A stretch of 64,000 nt of DNA from Methanosarcina barkeri str. Wiesmoor. Its GTDB lineage: Archaea > Halobacteriota > Methanosarcinia > Methanosarcinales > Methanosarcinaceae. The notes under the pieces are model-generated. The model searched no databases. It was not told the DNA's origin and saw only the letters and a program-made list of their open reading frames with translations. The position numbers were made by a program, and so were the translations under genes. Within the stretch, counting starts at the first letter, position 1, and each line of letters opens with the position of its first letter. Shown in pieces: positions 35,672-45,170 of the stretch. The stretch covers positions 1,922,001 through 1,986,000 of the forward strand of contig NZ_CP009526.1 in the NCBI RefSeq assembly GCF_000969985.1, in the 5' to 3' direction.

Positions 35672-36149
35672 CCAGGCTCATCCGCTGAAAAAATACAGAG
35701 CTAGCAGAATTCCGGAAAGAGAGAAAGCAATAACCGTGGCTATTTTTTCCTCATCAAGCCCGGAAATGATTTTCTCAAAGAGTTTTCTCCATAACCTCAA
35801 ATTCTTCTTCATCCAGAATTTTCCGGATCTTTTCATAGAACCTCATATCGGCTCAGTATTCGATCTCAACTACCTTTTTTCCTTTATCGGCAAGTTTAAG
35901 CAGGCAGATCTTTCAGTTTTTCTGATAAGCCTTTGTTTTCAGCAGACCTTTTTCCACCATTTTAGAAACCATGTTGCTGGCAGAGGGTTTGCTGACCTCC
36001 ATGGCCTTTGCCAGTTCGGAGATCGTGGGATTGCCCAGGAAATTAATTTTTTTGAGATAGAGGAAGACATTGCAGGTGATATCATTGTATTCCTCTAAGA
36101 ATTCACATTCTTTTAAATTTTTTAAAATAATGATGGTCCATTTTTTCAA
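35672..36149 (-). pseudogene. MarR-family transcriptional regulator, degraded
   Basis: The N-terminal helices and winged-helix recognition helix are readable (NPTISELAKAMEVSKPSASN, MVSKMVEKGLLKTKAY). The frame then stops after KAYQKN, and the expected continuation (LKLADKGKKVVEIEY, then ADMRFYEKIRKILDEEEFEV and MEKTL) appears in a different frame with a further stop and a frameshift. An intact gene would be ~155 aa. It is a different MarR from the one at 51851. Confidence 0.75.
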
Positions 36150-36305
36150 GAAGCCTGGAAATTTCCGTTTTTGCTCCCCATAAGTGGAAAAAGGAGTATA
36201 TAGTTGGGCTAACTAATATTAAAAATTTTCCTTCCGCTAAAAAATATAATTATAATATTCACCTCTGCATTCCAGGATAAGTCTTGCAGGAACAGACGAC
36301 GGAAC

Positions 36306-36521
36306 TCAGGTTTTAGACCTTCTACAGGCAAATGCGAACATAATGACGCCAATAAATATGAAAACCAGTCTGCTGTAGAGGAATTCAGCGGGCAGAATAT
36401 AGGGTAGTGGACGGCAGAATATAGGGTAGTGGATTCTCCATGATCCCCAAATACCAGCACAGAGGCCACGAAAGGAAATTATTCCAAAAGTTGATTCCGG
36501 AACAACGCTTTTAACCGACAC
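36306..36521 (-). pseudogene. Possible membrane-protein C-terminal remnant
   Basis: The frame ends with a hydrophobic helix and basic tail (FLYSRLVFIFIGVIMFAFAC, RRSKT). Upstream, a perfect 20-nt direct duplication (ggcagaatatagggtagtgg) interrupts it at about 36391-36431. It could be the last helix of a transporter once next to the MarR gene. Low confidence. Confidence 0.3.
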
Positions 36522-36715
36522 TATAAGTTCTGCATTTTCTATATCGCTGACGAATTAAGGGAAAATGTTAAGACGTAAACTAGCCCTTCCGACTCAGCCG
36601 TGGTTAATTCTTCTTTAAAAGTATCTCAAAGGCGGTGATATATGAGATCGAGAGCTATTTCAGCCAGAATTAAAGCCTTTGGAAATGTTGATGGTCATCT
36701 ATAAATTAGGAAGCC

Positions 36716-36740
36716 CGTTAAATCTTTAGATTTAACGAGT
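36716..36740. other. Perfect hairpin in intergenic DNA
   Basis: cgttaaatc-ttta-gatttaacg: 9-bp perfect stem with a 4-nt loop, alone in a gene-free stretch (36522-36848). It may be a terminator or operator; no evidence for either. Confidence 0.5.
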
Positions 36741-36848
36741 AGTTCACTCTATTTCTCTTACCATGCTAAGAAACGCGATTTTTCTTGCCTCCTGTACCGG
36801 GATAAGATAGCCGTCGACCTCGTCAATTTTGGGATTTGAGGGGTCTAC

Positions 36849-37223
36849 TCAATATTTTTTAATATAAGCTGCCCTTGCTTCCTCTATTATTGCTAACATT
36901 TCCTGCTCGCTCATTACAACGTCATAATCCACACCTTCTTTCGAACTCTCCGGTGACTCTCCTGTCTCGCTGACAATGACTCTTGAGTTACTTTGAAAAA
37001 CCGTGCCGTCCAGATAATTCGGGAGTTCTCCTCTGGCAAATTTGAGGTCATTTTCCGTAATATCATATTTTTCATACAACTCCTGCAGTTCCTCATCCGT
37101 ATAACTCACATGGCCAAAAAGGACCACATCAGCGGCTGCCTTTACCTGGCTTTCGTAAAATGTACCGAGAATTCCAAAAACACATACGAAAAATACGATT
37201 ATTGCTGCCCAGGTTTTCTTCAT
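36849..37223 (-). CDS. Small secreted or membrane-anchored hypothetical protein (124 aa)
   Basis: An N-terminal hydrophobic segment (MKKTWAAIIVFFVCVFGILG) acts as a signal peptide or anchor. A soluble acidic domain follows, with YTDEELQELYEKYDITENDL and a C-terminal helix (MSEQEMLAIIEEARAAYIKK). No known family recognised. Divergent from the secreted protein at 37502. Nothing suggests an enzymatic site. Confidence 0.6.
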   Translation of the reverse strand: MKKTWAAIIVFFVCVFGILGTFYESQVKAAADVVLFGHVSYTDEELQELYEKYDITENDLKFARGELPNYLDGTVFQSNSRVIVSETGESPESSKEGVDYDVVMSEQEMLAIIEEARAAYIKKY

Positions 37224-37501
37224 AAAAGCTTCTCCACAGACAAGTGTAGAATACAGGAAATCGACGACTTTACAAAATAAGAAATAAATATTAAATCATA
37301 TAACTTTTCTGTGAAAAAACTAATGTGTAAATATTATAAAATATACTAATATAAAATTTAACTTTTTTCATTTAGTTTGATACTATGAAGAAAAAAAGAC
37401 AAATAGATCTAATATTTAAAAAGTGCGGAATCGGGATAAAGTATGCAGAGGAAAAAGAGAACCGAAAAATAAATAACAGAGCATGGCAGGTGATTTGAAA
37501 C

Positions 37502-38002
37502 GTGAAATCAGGAATGGCTGCGCTGGTTATTGCGCTATTGCTGGCTGTTGCCTTCTTTGCGCCTGCTGAGGGCATACAAAAAGTTGCAGATCAAGGGGAA
37601 AGGGAAGAGGAAGGGGAAGAAAACGCAAGTGCGACCTGGTTTGATGAAGGCGACCCCTGGTTCGAAGAAGGTGACGAATTAAACCGGCTCAGCAACGATG
37701 AAATTCACGCCCTTGCCGAACAGAACGAGACGGTAAGGAAAATGCTCGAAGAAGACCAGAAACTTGAGCCCGTCCGGATTGAAAGTCTTGAGGATCTGGA
37801 ACACCTTCCTGAAAACTATCCTGAAGAAATGAAAAGACTGGAGATTGAAGATTATCTCGGGAGACAGAATCTATCGGAACAAGCAACAAATAATTTTGGT
37901 AATGTCTTGGAACCAAAGATTGAAGGAAACGAATCAACAAAGATTGAAGGAAACGAATCAATAAAGATTGAAGGAAACGAATCAATAAAGAGGGGCCTAT
38001 AA
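37502..38002 (+). CDS. Secreted acidic protein with C-terminal 8-residue repeats (166 aa)
   Basis: GTG start at 37502 giving MKSGMAALVIALLLAVAFFA, a clear signal peptide. The mature part is very acidic (REEEGEENASATWFDEGDPW). The C-terminus has four tandem copies of KIEGNES(T/I), encoded by a 24-bp DNA repeat at about 37917-37990, before ending KRGL. There is no membrane anchor at the C-terminus. Family not recognised. The repeat number is likely to vary between strains. Confidence 0.6.
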   Translation: MKSGMAALVIALLLAVAFFAPAEGIQKVADQGEREEEGEENASATWFDEGDPWFEEGDELNRLSNDEIHALAEQNETVRKMLEEDQKLEPVRIESLEDLEHLPENYPEEMKRLEIEDYLGRQNLSEQATNNFGNVLEPKIEGNESTKIEGNESIKIEGNESIKRGL

Positions 38003-38209
38003 GCAGGCTGACTAGATTGCTGAAATGAAAAAATAAGGAAAAGACTAATGTTAAAGGATTATTTTCTACCAGTTTATCTTTCAAACCTGACAATTTTCTG
38101 TCATCAGTTCCGTATTGCAATACATCAGTGTTGCTTATCATTTCTTCATTCCTCCTTCAGGTCAGATCCTGTACACTTCAATTGCGTTCATATCAGTCCC
38201 CCTTCCTTA

Positions 38210-40105
38210 TTATTTCCCCCAGGCTTTCTTCTTTCGGATCCCGTAAACAAGAAACGCAATGCCAACAAGAAGGGCTAGAGGTACGAAGAAAAAAAAGATC
38301 ATAATAGATAGAAAACCAAGTAAACTCCAGGCACAGGTATAAGGATCGATGGCTTTAAGCGAGAGCAAAAGGACACCTGACAAAGCTATCAGCCAGGAAC
38401 CAAGTACAAGGGACTTATTACTGCGATTTCTAAGGAGTAATGCTAGCAGAAGAATCATTCCGACAATAGCAATCGGGGGGAAATAAAAAGTAGCAGAGCT
38501 CTCGAGCCCCCTGGTAAAGAGCAAACCTTCTTCGCCGTGTTCAAAGGAGTACAATATACCTTCAGTTGAAACCAGGTATAGTTTGTCTTTGTAGACCGTT
38601 GGGTCCGATACTGAGGTACCTCTTATTCGGCTACTGGCCCATACAGGTTTTCCTGTATCGGAATTAAACACTCTTATGTTATATGGGCCTGTTGAATATA
38701 CATATTTGTCAGTTATCATGGACGACGCAACCGGAAGTTCGGGATATGGGAGTTCTTTTAAGACTTCTCCGGTGCTTGCATTTAACAGGAAAGATTTGCC
38801 GGTATTAACGAGCATTTTATCATTTTTTACTTCAATAATATCCGCCCACTCACCAGCATTTGTTTTCCAAACCTCTTCGCCAGACTCAACGGACAACGCG
38901 AGAATAGTTCCATTATTCTCAATATAAATCAGGTCTTTGTAAAGGAAGGGGCTGTAAGAGTATGTGCTTAAGTTTGGGTATCTCCATATCTCTTTTCCTG
39001 TATTTGCATCCAGGGAAACTAAACCCTCTTCTACTTCAGGCTCATCAGTCTCTGGTTCTGGCTCATCAGGATCTATTTCGACGGGTTCGGTATAGATGGA
39101 ATGAATGGCAGAATATCTGGACACAAAAGTATTTCCATTCATCAGAGGACCTGACATTTGGTAATAATTGCTTCCACCAGTTTCAAAGGATGTAATATTG
39201 AATTCGTATTTCCATTTCAAAATGCCAGTTTCAGTATCAATAGCAGCCACATACCTGTCGTAAGGCGTGCTGACAAATAATGTATCTCCAAAAATGAGGG
39301 GATTATCCCACTCGATATCAGAATACTCCTTACTCCATAACGGTTTACCGGTCTTTGCATCCAGTGCCTCAACTTTTGAAGAGTGCAACGCAAACAGAAC
39401 TCCATTCTTATACGCCAGACTGGCACTCCATTCCTTACTCCATAGTGTTTCACCTGTTTCTGCATCAACTGCTATAAGACCCTCCTCAAGATCTCCACTA
39501 AGGTAGAGAACCCCGTCCTTAACAAGTGTTTTCACAGCTGGCTTCTCACAAACATATTTCCAGGGCAATTTATAAGTCCAGGCAACTTTTAAAGGTGGCT
39601 CAAGTGTTACAGGTTCAGCTTCGCTTAGATGGAATGAAACGTCATAAAACTCAAAGTCATCGTAGTTACTGCCATTAGCATCACTTCCGGCACTGATTTT
39701 CAGGGTATTGTTTCCTAGATTGAAAAGAGAGGGATGAACCGGAATTGTAATATTCACTGCAACAGAATCCGGAGTTTCTGCCGGAACATAGTCATTAAGG
39801 GAACCTATTTCTATCTCATTGAGATAGACTTTATCTGAAAATTCATCCGTCGGGCCAGGAACAATACTTCTGACCGTCAATGTGAGTTTTGCACTTTCGA
39901 TATTCACTGAAGGGTCCAGGGCAAAATTTGCTGTGTAAACCAGTCCTTCAGGATCGTCTGGATTCAATTCTTCTTTAAAATCGTCACCAAAATGATGGTG
40001 TCCGGTATCGAGAACGATTTCAGCCGCCGAAACATTTGAAATGGAAGCAGCTAAAGCTAGAATAGAAGCAAACAATAACAGTACTATGCACAACAATCTT
40101 TTCAT
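38210..40105 (-). CDS. Exported PQQ-like beta-propeller protein with C-terminal membrane helices (paralogue 2)
   Basis: 631 aa. Signal peptide (LLCIVLLLFASILALAASIS). A beta-sandwich-like domain (~28-155; EIVLDTGHHHFGDDFKEELN) precedes PQQ-enzyme-type propeller repeats of the form ALDAKTGKPLWSKEYS, SLDANTGKEIWRYP and ALSVESGEEVWKTN. Two to three hydrophobic helices near the C-terminus anchor it, with a basic tail (RKKKAWGK). The Trp-docking G-x-x-x-W motifs are intact, but quinone-ligand residues cannot be confirmed; such propellers are often structural or outer-membrane BamB-like. It is a tandem duplicate of the next gene upstream (64-bp gap). Confidence 0.8.
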   Translation of the reverse strand: MKRLLCIVLLLFASILALAASISNVSAAEIVLDTGHHHFGDDFKEELNPDDPEGLVYTANFALDPSVNIESAKLTLTVRSIVPGPTDEFSDKVYLNEIEIGSLNDYVPAETPDSVAVNITIPVHPSLFNLGNNTLKISAGSDANGSNYDDFEFYDVSFHLSEAEPVTLEPPLKVAWTYKLPWKYVCEKPAVKTLVKDGVLYLSGDLEEGLIAVDAETGETLWSKEWSASLAYKNGVLFALHSSKVEALDAKTGKPLWSKEYSDIEWDNPLIFGDTLFVSTPYDRYVAAIDTETGILKWKYEFNITSFETGGSNYYQMSGPLMNGNTFVSRYSAIHSIYTEPVEIDPDEPEPETDEPEVEEGLVSLDANTGKEIWRYPNLSTYSYSPFLYKDLIYIENNGTILALSVESGEEVWKTNAGEWADIIEVKNDKMLVNTGKSFLLNASTGEVLKELPYPELPVASSMITDKYVYSTGPYNIRVFNSDTGKPVWASSRIRGTSVSDPTVYKDKLYLVSTEGILYSFEHGEEGLLFTRGLESSATFYFPPIAIVGMILLLALLLRNRSNKSLVLGSWLIALSGVLLLSLKAIDPYTCAWSLLGFLSIMIFFFFVPLALLVGIAFLVYGIRKKKAWGK

Positions 40106-40169
40106 TATGCTTCTCCGAATTATGTACTCTTTTTATTCATCCAGTAAACTCCAAAGATCTCAATTCTCC

Positions 40170-42092
40170 TCAAGGATGCTTCATCTTCCTGATCCCATAC
40201 CTAAGAAAAGCAATGCCGATTAAAAAGATTACAAACATAAACAAGAAGACAAAAGCAGACATGAATCCGAATACAAACTCTACGGTATAAGGTTCTAAGG
40301 CTTTAAGAGATAGAAAAATAACCCCTGTTAGAGCTATTAGCCAGGAACCAAAGACAAGGGCCCTGTTTTTTACTTTGATCAGAAGTATGACCAGTAGAAT
40401 TAACATTGCAGCAATGGCAATTTGAGGAAAATAATATAATGCAGAACTCTCCAGGCCCTTTGTAACGAACATACCTTCTTCCCCATGCTCAAATGCATAC
40501 AGCGTCCCCTCTGATGAAATCAGGTATAATTTGCCTTTGTGAAGTATGGGCTTCGACACATCATATCCTTTTATTTTGCTGCTGCTCCATATGAGTTCTC
40601 CGGTACTGGAATTAAAAACATGTATATTGTTCCGGTCCGTGGAATATACGAATTTATCGCTGATAACAGCTGAGGAAAAACTTACTTTTGAACCGGGATA
40701 CTCATTCAAGATTTTGCCAGTTTCTGCCTGTAAGATGCCAGGACTTGAAAAATCAACAAATAATTTGCCATTTATTGCTTCAACAACATTTGACCATTTG
40801 CCGTTGTTTGTTTTCCAGACTTCTTCTCCGGATTCAACAGACAATGCGAGAATATTTCTCTCGCTCAGAGTAGTATAAACCAGGTCTCTGTAAAGGAAAG
40901 GTTCGAAATATAAAACCTCGGCTGGATATACATATTCCCAGATCACCTTTCCCGTATGCGCGTTGAGCGCAATTAAACCCTCTTTTACTATGGGTTTTTC
41001 CAGTTCCGGCTCTAACTCTGGATCTTCAGGTATTGCGATGGGTTCAGTATAGATGGAATGAGATGCATAGTATCTGAATACCACGAAATTTCCATTCACC
41101 ACAGGCCCTGACAACCTGTAATAGCTGCTCCCTTCAGTTCCAAAGTCGGTTCTGTTGAATTCATATTCCCATTTAAAAGCTCCGTTTTCCGCATCAATAG
41201 CAGCCACATATCTGTCGTCAGGTGTGCTGATAAACAACGTATTTCCAAAAATAACGGGATTTCCCCACGTGACACTCCGATATTCTTTACTCCACAACAG
41301 TTTTCCGGTTTTTGCGTTCAATGCATCAATATTTGAAGAGTATACGGCAAACAAAACTCCATCCTTATACTCTAGGCTAATACCCTGTTCATCACTCCAT
41401 TCCTTATTCCAGAGTAAGACACCTGTTTCCGCATCCACTGCTATAATAACAGTCTTTCCAAAATCCTCTCTGGCAAGGTAGATGACCCCATCCGCAGCAA
41501 GTGTTACCTCTGGAGGTATCTCATACCCAAGCTCCCAGGGTAGTTCATAAGTCCAGGCAACTTTTAAAGGTGGCTCAAGTGTTACAGGTTCAGTTTCACT
41601 TAGATGGAATGAAACGTCATAAAACTCAAAGTCATCGTAGTTACTGCCAGTAGCATCACTTCCGGCGCTGATTTTCAGGGTATTATTTCCTGGATTGAAA
41701 AGAGAAGGATGAAACGGAATTGTAATATTTACTGCAACATAATTCGGAGTTTCTGCCGGAACATAATCATTAAGGGACCCTATTTTTACCTCATTGAGAT
41801 ATACGTTATCTGAATATTCATCTGTTGGTCCCGGAACAATACTTCTGCCTGTCAATGTGAGTTCTGCACTTTCTATACCCACCGAAGGGTTCAGGGTAAA
41901 ATTTGCTGTGTAAACCAGCCCTTCAGGATCAACCGGGTTCAATTCTTCTTTAAAATCGTCACCAAGATGATGATGTTCAGTATCGAGAACTATTTCGGCC
42001 GCCGAAACGTTTGAAACGGGAATAACTGAAATAACAAGTAATAATAACGCGAGAATGAATGAATTCGTTATCGCAGGACGCATATACCTCAA
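40170..42092 (-). CDS. Exported PQQ-like beta-propeller protein (paralogue 1)
   Basis: 640 aa with the same architecture as the neighbour: signal peptide (ALLLLVISVIPVSNVSA), a beta domain starting EIVLDTEHHHLGDDFKEELN, PQQ-type repeats (AVDAETGVLLWNKEW, ALNAKTGKLLWSKEYR, ALNAHTGKVIWEYV) and C-terminal helices. The first ~170 residues are nearly identical to the paralogue, showing recent duplication or gene conversion; the propeller part is more diverged. It lies 30 bp downstream of the HEAT-repeat gene, so HEAT-PQQ-PQQ probably form one operon on the cell surface. Confidence 0.82.
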   Translation of the reverse strand: MRYMRPAITNSFILALLLLVISVIPVSNVSAAEIVLDTEHHHLGDDFKEELNPVDPEGLVYTANFTLNPSVGIESAELTLTGRSIVPGPTDEYSDNVYLNEVKIGSLNDYVPAETPNYVAVNITIPFHPSLFNPGNNTLKISAGSDATGSNYDDFEFYDVSFHLSETEPVTLEPPLKVAWTYELPWELGYEIPPEVTLAADGVIYLAREDFGKTVIIAVDAETGVLLWNKEWSDEQGISLEYKDGVLFAVYSSNIDALNAKTGKLLWSKEYRSVTWGNPVIFGNTLFISTPDDRYVAAIDAENGAFKWEYEFNRTDFGTEGSSYYRLSGPVVNGNFVVFRYYASHSIYTEPIAIPEDPELEPELEKPIVKEGLIALNAHTGKVIWEYVYPAEVLYFEPFLYRDLVYTTLSERNILALSVESGEEVWKTNNGKWSNVVEAINGKLFVDFSSPGILQAETGKILNEYPGSKVSFSSAVISDKFVYSTDRNNIHVFNSSTGELIWSSSKIKGYDVSKPILHKGKLYLISSEGTLYAFEHGEEGMFVTKGLESSALYYFPQIAIAAMLILLVILLIKVKNRALVFGSWLIALTGVIFLSLKALEPYTVEFVFGFMSAFVFLFMFVIFLIGIAFLRYGIRKMKHP

Positions 42093-42122
42093 CCCATACC
42101 GAAGATTTGAATCACATTTAAA

Positions 42123-43418
42123 TCAGCGCCTGTTTACTATAAGTGCTGAAATCACTAACGCTGAAAAAACAAACATTACCCCGAGTCCTGGAATACTAAC
42201 TGGCAACTGTAAATCTTCCGCCGATTCTTCAGTTTCGTTAGCTTTTTTAGTTCCGTTAATTTCTTCACTGCCCATCAATTCGTTAATTTTTTCATTTTCT
42301 TCAGTTTTTTCTGCCGTCTTTTCTGCCGTCTCCTGTTCAACTCCCAGGTCATCATGACCAAATTCTGCATAGCTAAATATGACAGGCACATCGGCAACTC
42401 CAATCTCTTTTCCCGCCTGGTCAAATATATTGTAAATATCATCAAGAGTTGAATTGTTAACTTCCGAGCCTTCCAGAATTCCTACTCCTATACGGTTTTC
42501 AATGCTCCAGCCATAGCTTATAACCGGACCCTGAGGATAAGTATAAGGTTCCATGGAATTTCCGGAAAGTTTGTAGACTGTATCAAGTTTACTTAACCAT
42601 TCTCGTCTCTGATCTTCAATGTAAAATTCGCGTTCTCTTCCATAAGTTGCAATAAATGTATTTTTCTTTTGAGCTTCGATGCTTTTAAGTCCAATTTTTG
42701 CAAATGTCCTAACAGTCTCATCCTTATCATTCAGGGCATCTGTAAGAGGATCAATCGCGCGTTTATCTCCAAGTCTACCGAGAGCTTCAGCTGCACGCAC
42801 CCGAACTCTGGAGTCTTCATCGTTAAGAGCCTGGATCAAAGGCTCTACAGCAGATTCGCCCATCAGACCAAGGTTATAACCCAGATCTGCATCAAGTTCT
42901 GGTTCTTCTTTCAAGGCCTGAATCATAGGCTGAATTGCTCTTTCATCTTTTATTCCAGCAAGGACTGCAATAACTTTCATCTGTAGAAAAACATCTTCGT
43001 TTTCATCCTGTAAGATCTTAATAAGAGGCTCTGCAGCAGGTTCCCCTATTTCAACAAGAGCATTGGTTGCAGCACTTTCAACTTCCCACTCTTCATCCGT
43101 TAACAATTTGATGAGTGGATCGATAGCTCTTTCATCTTTGATCTTACCAAGAGTAATAGCCGCGTTTTCACGGATTTCCAGGTCTTTGGAATCCAGTGCC
43201 TGTATTAAAGGTCCTACTGCGGGCTTCCCAGCTTCGACCAGAGCTTTTACGGAGTCAGCTTTGACATCTACATCCTGTTCATTGAAATTCTCAATTAAGG
43301 CCTCAATATTTTGCTCATCTGAAGCAGCACTGGCTACATTAATGCCAGAAAACATAGATAACTGGAGAATAACCAATGCAAAAAATATAAGATGAATCTT
43401 TAACTTTTCAATCCCCAT
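42123..43418 (-). CDS. Exported HEAT-repeat protein with C-terminal TM anchor (431 aa)
   Basis: Signal peptide at the N-terminus (FFALVILQLSMFSGINVASA). Seven or so HEAT/PBS-lyase-like repeats follow, of the form VRVRAAEALGRLGDKRAIDP, VESAATNALVEIGEPAAEPL and IRENAAITLGKIKDERAIDP. A beta-rich region (IATYGREREFYIEDQRREWL) and a Glu/Lys-rich linker lead to a final hydrophobic helix (GLGVMFVFSALVISALIVNRR). The repeats form a solenoid for protein binding on the outer face of the membrane. Probably first gene of the operon with the two PQQ-propeller proteins. Confidence 0.85.
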   Translation of the reverse strand: MGIEKLKIHLIFFALVILQLSMFSGINVASAASDEQNIEALIENFNEQDVDVKADSVKALVEAGKPAVGPLIQALDSKDLEIRENAAITLGKIKDERAIDPLIKLLTDEEWEVESAATNALVEIGEPAAEPLIKILQDENEDVFLQMKVIAVLAGIKDERAIQPMIQALKEEPELDADLGYNLGLMGESAVEPLIQALNDEDSRVRVRAAEALGRLGDKRAIDPLTDALNDKDETVRTFAKIGLKSIEAQKKNTFIATYGREREFYIEDQRREWLSKLDTVYKLSGNSMEPYTYPQGPVISYGWSIENRIGVGILEGSEVNNSTLDDIYNIFDQAGKEIGVADVPVIFSYAEFGHDDLGVEQETAEKTAEKTEENEKINELMGSEEINGTKKANETEESAEDLQLPVSIPGLGVMFVFSALVISALIVNRR

Positions 43419-43703
43419 TTAACCACTTGATCCATGTTCATATCTTAGCGCTATCTGGTTGTGATGTTCATAGCAAGTAATTAATTTATAATAAGTAATT
43501 AGTGTTTGTAATATATGCAATAGTTACAACCACGAGTATCTTTGGTATATTTGGTATATAGTCAATAAAGTTTAAGAAAAATATTTAAGAATTAGCTTTA
43601 AGTGACCTTTTAGTCTTTAAACATATAAATTTTTCTTATTTTTTTGGAAAATTTATTTTGTTTAATGATGAAGACAAATTTACTAATTCTAAAAGTATCC
43701 AAA

Positions 43704-43949
43704 TTAATTTAACGTGTATTGAGGATTCCTCAAATATTCCATCACTGTCACTCTTTCAATTTTCATAGCATTTTCAAACCATGATACTCCACTTTTTATT
43801 CTTTGTAATTCCAGTCTAAGAAAAGCTCTTAGTGAGAACTTTATATGTGCTCTTTGTAACTCTTCCTCTCTTGCCTGAAATATTTCGACACCACAGAATT
43901 GCTTTATTCCTCTATGATATTCCTCAATTTTCCATGACTGCTTTTTCAA
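43704..43949 (-). pseudogene. DDE transposase C-terminal fragment (IS4/IS701-like)
   Basis: MKKQSWKIEEYHRGIKQFCG carries the conserved W-x-I-E-x-Y/F-H-R-x-x-K-Q block around the third catalytic acidic residue, followed by QAREEELQRAHIKFSLRAFL. Only ~80 residues remain; the N-terminal and central DDE parts are missing. The spacer 43419-43703 has no gene. Confidence 0.75.
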
Positions 43950-44047
43950 CTTCTCACGTTTTGCTTCATATAGGGTCCTTCCAAATCAGTACTAAAACTA
44001 AGGGCATACAATGCTTATTTTAGATGATAGGTATGCATTTAGGGTTT

Positions 44048-44307
44048 CCCCAATTAAGGTACACTCTAAAAATCAATTTTTTAGATAAACAATTTATAAT
44101 ACTCTTTTAAATCAAGAAAAAATTGAGATAAATACTTTATTCTTTTACAATTTATATTTATTTATAAATAAGGCATCTGATGTCATTTTCATTCATATAA
44201 AATTCAATGTTAAAAGTAAGGAAAAATCAACGTTTAATTTACCAATTAAAGTACTTAAGTCATTTAAACAGCAAATAGATCATTTAATGAATGTACCTTA
44301 ACTGGGA
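44048..44307. mobile_element. Non-coding element with 16-bp inverted ends (260 bp)
   Basis: Left end ccccaattaaggtaca, right end tgtaccttaactggga (inverted, 14 of 16). The AT-rich interior has no frame. Probably a MITE or an internally deleted IS. The rest of 43950-44447 shows nothing. Confidence 0.55.
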
Positions 44308-44447
44308 GAGGACTGACACTACATTATATTTGGCAAATAAGGTTTAATATTCCTTAAAAAACTAATTATTTTTCAAGGGGTTTATTCATAAACTAACGTA
44401 ATAGATTTGATGGAAATGAATGATACTAATTGATCTTTATATGGCAA

Positions 44448-44738
44448 CTAATGTCGTGAGAATCTTTTTTCGGCTTTTTGCATGCGCACTTCATCTGATT
44501 CTTCTAGATGCTTTTCAAGTCCAGATGGTGGATTAAGGCTTAAATCAACTCCGCTGGAGACAAAATGGCCATCTTTTAGTCTGGCATATGTGAATTTTCC
44601 TAGATTTTCATCGTAGATCACGGTGTATCCTTCTTCCGTTTCATAGCGAGCGTAGAACTCATCTCCAAAAACCCTTAGCTTTACCTCAGGACCGTTTTCT
44701 TGATCAAAGCTCAGTAATTCCCCAAATATAGCGGTCAT
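44448..44738 (-). pseudogene. Truncated N-terminal domain of a secreted M6-type metalloprotease-related protein
   Basis: 96 aa: MTAIFGELLSFDQENGPEVK, then VFGDEFYARYETEEGYTVIY and YARLKDGHFVSSGVDLSLNP. This is the N-terminal segment found before the catalytic domain of M6 (immune-inhibitor-A-like) proteases in Methanosarcina and other microbes. The zinc-binding HExxH domain is absent: the frame ends at RFSRH and the downstream DNA is non-coding. A remnant, or a small solo domain. Confidence 0.6.
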
Positions 44739-45009
44739 CTCTTATCCGTCCATGGCATCCCCAAAGTAATAATATATTAATATATTAATTAAAAGTTTTT
44801 ACAAATAAACCTTTTCCATCCCTGCTAATATATGTGTCGCCTGAAATCATTTTCCCTCTTTTTAAATAATATCCAAAAAATATAAAATCGAGATTAATTT
44901 AAATAACTTCAAAATTAATTTTATGATTTAATCTCTTAATAAATGCTACTGTTGATATATTTGCAGTTGCGTACAAAAAATATGGATTATCTATAACCCA
45001 CAAATTTAG

Positions 45010-45061
45010 TGCGAGGGATGGGAGTTCGAAACCACGAAATCCTTCGATACCGGATTTTAAG
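45010..45061 (-). pseudogene. tRNA-Leu 3' fragment
   Basis: Minus-strand sequence runs from the anticodon-loop TTAA through the variable arm, T-arm and acceptor 3' strand (…CCCTCGCA), with several substitutions. The 5' half is absent and replaced by IS-derived DNA. Confidence 0.8.
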
Positions 45062-45062
45062 C

Positions 45063-45170
45063 CTAATATTGGAGCAATTATCCGCTTTATATAGCTGTGA
45101 TCTTGTTCTATAATGTTATATGGTGCTTTTTTTTCTTAACTCTCAGTCAGGCGTTTTAATCCCTTTTTAT
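45063..45170 (-). pseudogene. IS6/IS240-like transposase fragment
   Basis: The minus frame reads KKGLKRLTES, stop, EKKAPYNIIEQDHSYIKRII then APILGLKS. The N-x-I-E-Q-D-H-x-x-I-K-R block is the catalytic Glu region of IS6-family transposases. The frame then runs, still open, into the tRNA-Leu fragment. Confidence 0.7.

Noticed and set aside
43954-44023. Continuation of the transposase fragment upstream of 43949
   Set aside because: No conserved transposase residues could be read in any frame there.
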